Below are positions 61,637-64,000 of a DNA stretch of 64,000 nucleotides, in pieces. The stretch spans positions 57,769 to 121,768 of the forward strand of contig JAEWAF010000038.1 of assembly GCA_023391815.1 (NCBI GenBank), in the 5' to 3' direction. The notes beneath the pieces were generated by a model that was not told the origin of the DNA, made no database searches, and saw only the letters and a program-made list of their open reading frames with translations. This DNA comes from Pseudomonadota bacterium (GTDB taxonomy: Bacteria; Pseudomonadota; Gammaproteobacteria; Steroidobacterales; Steroidobacteraceae). Positions within the stretch are counted from its first letter, which is position 1. Each line of letters starts with the position of its first letter. Both the position numbers and the translations under genes were made by a program.

Positions 61637-61661
61637 GAGCACCGCCCCCGGGGCGGTGCTC
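61637..61661 (+). terminator. Strong hairpin between flp and cpaA
   Basis: GAGCACCGCCCC (61637-61648) and GGGGCGGTGCTC (61650-61661) are perfectly complementary; the innermost pairs must open to form a loop. Only a weak pyrimidine tail follows, so partial termination or RNA protection is likelier than a full stop. Confidence 0.75.
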
Positions 61662-61690
61662 CTCACCCTTTACACGGCAGGACGGCTCGA

Positions 61691-62215
61691 ATGCTCGCGA
61701 CCTCAGATCAACTCGACACGGCGCTGGTTCTGTTCGTTCTGTGCGTCGCGGCTATTGATTGGCGAACACATCGCATACCGAACCTCCTGTGCGCGGCCGC
61801 GGCTATCGTCGGGCTCGCTTCGCAATTCTGGATATTTGGCGAAGACGGGCTGCTGTTCTCGCTCAGCGGCGCCGCAGTCGGCTTCGCAATGTTTCTTCCC
61901 TTCTATGTACTGCGTGCATTCGGCGCGGGCGATGTCAAGGCGATGGCCACCGTGGGCGTCTTCTTGGGCATGCAGACTACAACGCTCGCCGTCGGCATGA
62001 CGCTGATTGCTGGTGCAATTCTCGGTGTAGCCGCCCTGCTACTCAATAACGGGCAGTCCAGCGCGATCTTGGCCCGATTGGCCGGGCTGATGATTTCCCC
62101 GACTGCGAGCATGCGCGCATCTCTGCACGACACCAAGACCAAGTCGGTCCAGCGATTTCCATACGGCGTTGCCATCGCATGCGGCACTGCTGTCGCGCTG
62201 ATCATGACCCGCTAA
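61691..62215 (+). CDS. cpaA: Prepilin peptidase CpaA/TadV
   Basis: A 174-residue polytopic A24-family aspartyl protease. The two catalytic Asp are in AIDWRTHRIPN (Asp23) and GAGDVKAM. It lacks the N-methyltransferase domain, as usual for TadV/CpaA. It processes Flp and pseudopilins in the inner membrane. Second gene of the Tad locus. Confidence 0.92.
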   Translation: MLATSDQLDTALVLFVLCVAAIDWRTHRIPNLLCAAAAIVGLASQFWIFGEDGLLFSLSGAAVGFAMFLPFYVLRAFGAGDVKAMATVGVFLGMQTTTLAVGMTLIAGAILGVAALLLNNGQSSAILARLAGLMISPTASMRASLHDTKTKSVQRFPYGVAIACGTAVALIMTR

Positions 62216-62239
62216 GCTTTGATCACAACAAGAAAACTC

Positions 62240-63556
62240 ATGTACAACCAGACACCGCCCAACGATGAACTCAACGGACGGGACGCTTCGCGCGTAGCAC
62301 CGCGTCCTCAGTCGCTTGCCAGCACCGGACTGTCAAATGCCTTCCTGGGCGACTTGGTTGAAAAGCATCTATTCGAAGGCGGCGTACTAACGATGCGGGA
62401 TCTGGTCAGCCGCACCGCCCTGTCCGGCCGCCTGCTGGAGGAACTGCTGAGCTTTCTGCGGAAGGAAGGTCGGATCGAGGTACGCGCCCAGCACGGTGAC
62501 AATCAGGGTCTCGGCTATGCATTGACCGAGCGCGGTCGCGGTTCTGCCATGGCGTCGTTGATGGCCAGCGGCTATGTCGGCCCGACCCCGGTGCCGCTGG
62601 ATTACTACAATCAGGTCGTCCTCACGCAATCCGTTCGGGGACGCAGTGTAACTCGCGACCGAATGTTTGCAGCGTTTGAAGACACCATACTCGATCCGGC
62701 GATGCTGGATCGACTCGGGCCGGCGCTGAATTCCGGCAAGGCGATTTTTGTTTACGGCGCGCCGGGCACAGGCAAGACGTTCATCACGCAGCGATTGGCT
62801 CGCCTATTCGATGACACCTGTCTCATACCCCACGCCGTCGCGATCGGCGAAACAGTGGTTCGCGTCTTCGATCCGAGCGTGCATCGTCAGTTCCAGGACA
62901 ACTCGCCGGTCGTAATGCTGACCCGTGGTCACGATCCGCGATATGTGCTCTGCCAGCGGCCACTCGTGATTACGGGCGGCGAACTGACGGCGGATATGCT
63001 CGAAGTGCAGTTCGATCCGGCGACACGACAATATCGTGCGCCGCTGCAAGTGAAGGCCAACGGCGGCATGCTGATCCTGGATGACCTGGGTCGCCAGCGT
63101 ATTCCCCCCTCGACCGTGCTGAACCGCTGGATCCTGCCGATGGAAGAAGGGGTCGACTACCTCAGTATGAGCACGGGCCAGCATTTCCGGACGCCCTTCG
63201 ACGTGATCCTCGTCTTCTCCACCAATCTGCGACCACGAGATCTGGTCGACGACGCCTTTCTGCGACGCATCGGCTACAAGATCGACTTTCAGGCGGTGAA
63301 TCCTCAGCAATATCACCTGATTTGGCAGCGGGCCTGCGAAGCTCGCGGAGTGCGCTACGACGCAGCTCTATGCCAGTACATCATCGACTCACTGTACGTC
63401 CCTAGCGGCACTCCCCTGCTTCCCTGCCATCCCCGTGACTTGATCGGCATGGCGCTCGACCGCTGCACCTACCTAGATGCGTGGGTCGGGCTGACCGCCG
63501 AGGCATTGCAGTGGGCGTGGGACAACTATTTCGTAACAGAGCCGCAGTGTGAGTAA
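62240..63556 (+). CDS. AAA-type ATPase with N-terminal winged-helix-like region, Tad-locus associated
   Basis: A 438-residue ATPase. N-terminal residues about 35-110 look like a winged helix (TMRDLVSRTALSGRLLEELL, KEGRIEVRAQ). The AAA core has Walker A GAPGTGKT (173-180), Walker B MLILDDLG and a late LRPRDLVDDAFLRRI sensor. It is not TadA (no type II/IV secretion ATPase signature). Its setting between cpaA and cpaB suggests a role in pilus assembly or control. An ATG at 62240 was chosen over an upstream TTG. Confidence 0.83.
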   Translation: MYNQTPPNDELNGRDASRVAPRPQSLASTGLSNAFLGDLVEKHLFEGGVLTMRDLVSRTALSGRLLEELLSFLRKEGRIEVRAQHGDNQGLGYALTERGRGSAMASLMASGYVGPTPVPLDYYNQVVLTQSVRGRSVTRDRMFAAFEDTILDPAMLDRLGPALNSGKAIFVYGAPGTGKTFITQRLARLFDDTCLIPHAVAIGETVVRVFDPSVHRQFQDNSPVVMLTRGHDPRYVLCQRPLVITGGELTADMLEVQFDPATRQYRAPLQVKANGGMLILDDLGRQRIPPSTVLNRWILPMEEGVDYLSMSTGQHFRTPFDVILVFSTNLRPRDLVDDAFLRRIGYKIDFQAVNPQQYHLIWQRACEARGVRYDAALCQYIIDSLYVPSGTPLLPCHPRDLIGMALDRCTYLDAWVGLTAEALQWAWDNYFVTEPQCE

Positions 63557-63586
63557 TGCAGTGGCGGAACCGCGGAGACCGAAAAC

Positions 63587-64000
63587 ATGAAACGTCGAGG
63601 TGTATGGATGGTGATGCTTTCGCTGCTCTTCGGAGCGGCGGCGGCATGGTCGGCAAAGAACTGGGTGGAAGAACGCACCCGTGCCAGCATCGTCACGGAC
63701 GCAGGTTCGTCGGTAGTCGTAGCTGCGATGGAAGTTCCCTACGGCACGGTGATCGAAGGACGCCACGTGAAAGTCATCACGGTGCCGAGCGGCACCTCCC
63801 TTGGCAATCACTTCGGTAGCGTCAAGGAAGTCGAAGGTCTGGTCGCCACTCAGAAAGTTCTCAACGGCGAAGTGCTGTTGAAAGAACGATTCGCCAGATC
63901 CGGCGCAGGCAGCACCTTGGCAGCACTCATCAAACCGGACATGCGGGCCGTCACAGTGCGCGTCGATGACGTCGTTGGCGTCGCGGGCTTTCTCCTACCC
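63587..64000 (+). CDS. cpaB: CpaB/RcpC Flp pilus assembly protein (partial, runs off the window)
   Basis: The first 138 residues are visible. An N-terminal membrane helix (GVWMVMLSLLFGAAAAWSA) is followed by a SAF domain (VVVAAMEVPYGTVIEGRHVKV, GLVATQKVLNGEVLL) and the start of the RcpC region (MRAVTVRVDDVVGVAGFL). CpaB helps gate or brace the outer-membrane secretin of the Tad pilus. The rest of the locus should continue to the right. Confidence 0.93.
   Translation, partial: MKRRGVWMVMLSLLFGAAAAWSAKNWVEERTRASIVTDAGSSVVVAAMEVPYGTVIEGRHVKVITVPSGTSLGNHFGSVKEVEGLVATQKVLNGEVLLKERFARSGAGSTLAALIKPDMRAVTVRVDDVVGVAGFLLP

Noticed and set aside
1..64000. Mobile elements, prophage, CRISPR, restriction or toxin-antitoxin systems
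   Set aside because: No transposase, integrase, cas, restriction or toxin signatures and no regularly spaced repeats were seen. The only clear decay is the thrC remnant.

Overview
The window is high-GC (roughly 60-65%) bacterial chromosome from a Gram-negative. It has outer-membrane beta-barrels, a TonB receptor, lipoproteins and gammaproteobacterial-type housekeeping genes (MltD, PpiD, FabI). The gene content (XoxF/PQQ cluster, GlyGly-type C-terminal anchor, GH43, DUF6351, Tad pilus) fits a gammaproteobacterium of the Steroidobacteraceae/Xanthomonadales-Nevskiales kind; that placement is inference. I saw no rRNA, tRNA, CRISPR array, insertion sequence or phage gene.

Layout. 1-11.6 kb: housekeeping and mixed genes (mltD end, fabI, ppiD, a Nei/Fpg glycosylase, a GH43 xylosidase-like enzyme, DUF2277, DUF1428, DUF3617, a PBP-type peptidase, a TMTC-like membrane protein, a YihY/BrkB protein). 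11.7-14.6 kb: a large secreted BNR/DUF11 protein with a Gly-rich C-terminal anchor. 14.6-31.1 kb: a C1/alcohol-oxidation island. The operon xoxF-xoxG-xoxJ-frmA-gfa makes a lanthanide-type methanol dehydrogenase, its cytochrome and the glutathione-linked formaldehyde steps. Around it lie a small secreted protein, a PQQ-associated beta-propeller, a sigma-54 activator, a TonB receptor, pqqABCDE (with a 24-residue pqqA) and a NarX/NarL-type two-component pair. Sigma-54-like promoters sit in front of xoxF, the small secreted gene and the beta-propeller.

31.2-36 kb: a decayed threonine synthase pseudogene, a DUF3300-DUF2950-DUF2780 envelope operon, a secreted peroxiredoxin and a DJ-1/PfpI protein. 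36.3-48.8 kb: the most unusual region. An ECF sigma/anti-sigma operon with a TPR-plus-beta-barrel protein is followed by seven tightly packed genes: B12-type radical SAM, membrane GT2 glycosyltransferase, methyltransferase, parallel beta-helix protein, membrane PAS protein, outer-membrane barrel and GGDEF-EAL. The same ECF promoter pattern (GGAAC-N17-CGT) precedes both operons. I read it as an undescribed envelope-glycan or surface-modification system under ECF and c-di-GMP control.

48.9-61.1 kb: a CPA2 cation antiporter with an RCK domain, YCII, an MBL hydrolase, a PLD/cardiolipin synthase, a tandem ABM protein, a divergent pair of large secreted proteins (DUF6351 and a propeller-like protein), DUF4349 and a REC-AraC regulator. 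61.4-64 kb: the start of a Tad/Flp pilus locus (flp, cpaA/tadV, an AAA ATPase, cpaB), which runs off the window. Start codons were chosen from ribosome-binding sites, signal peptides and operon overlaps, so several differ from the longest open frame.
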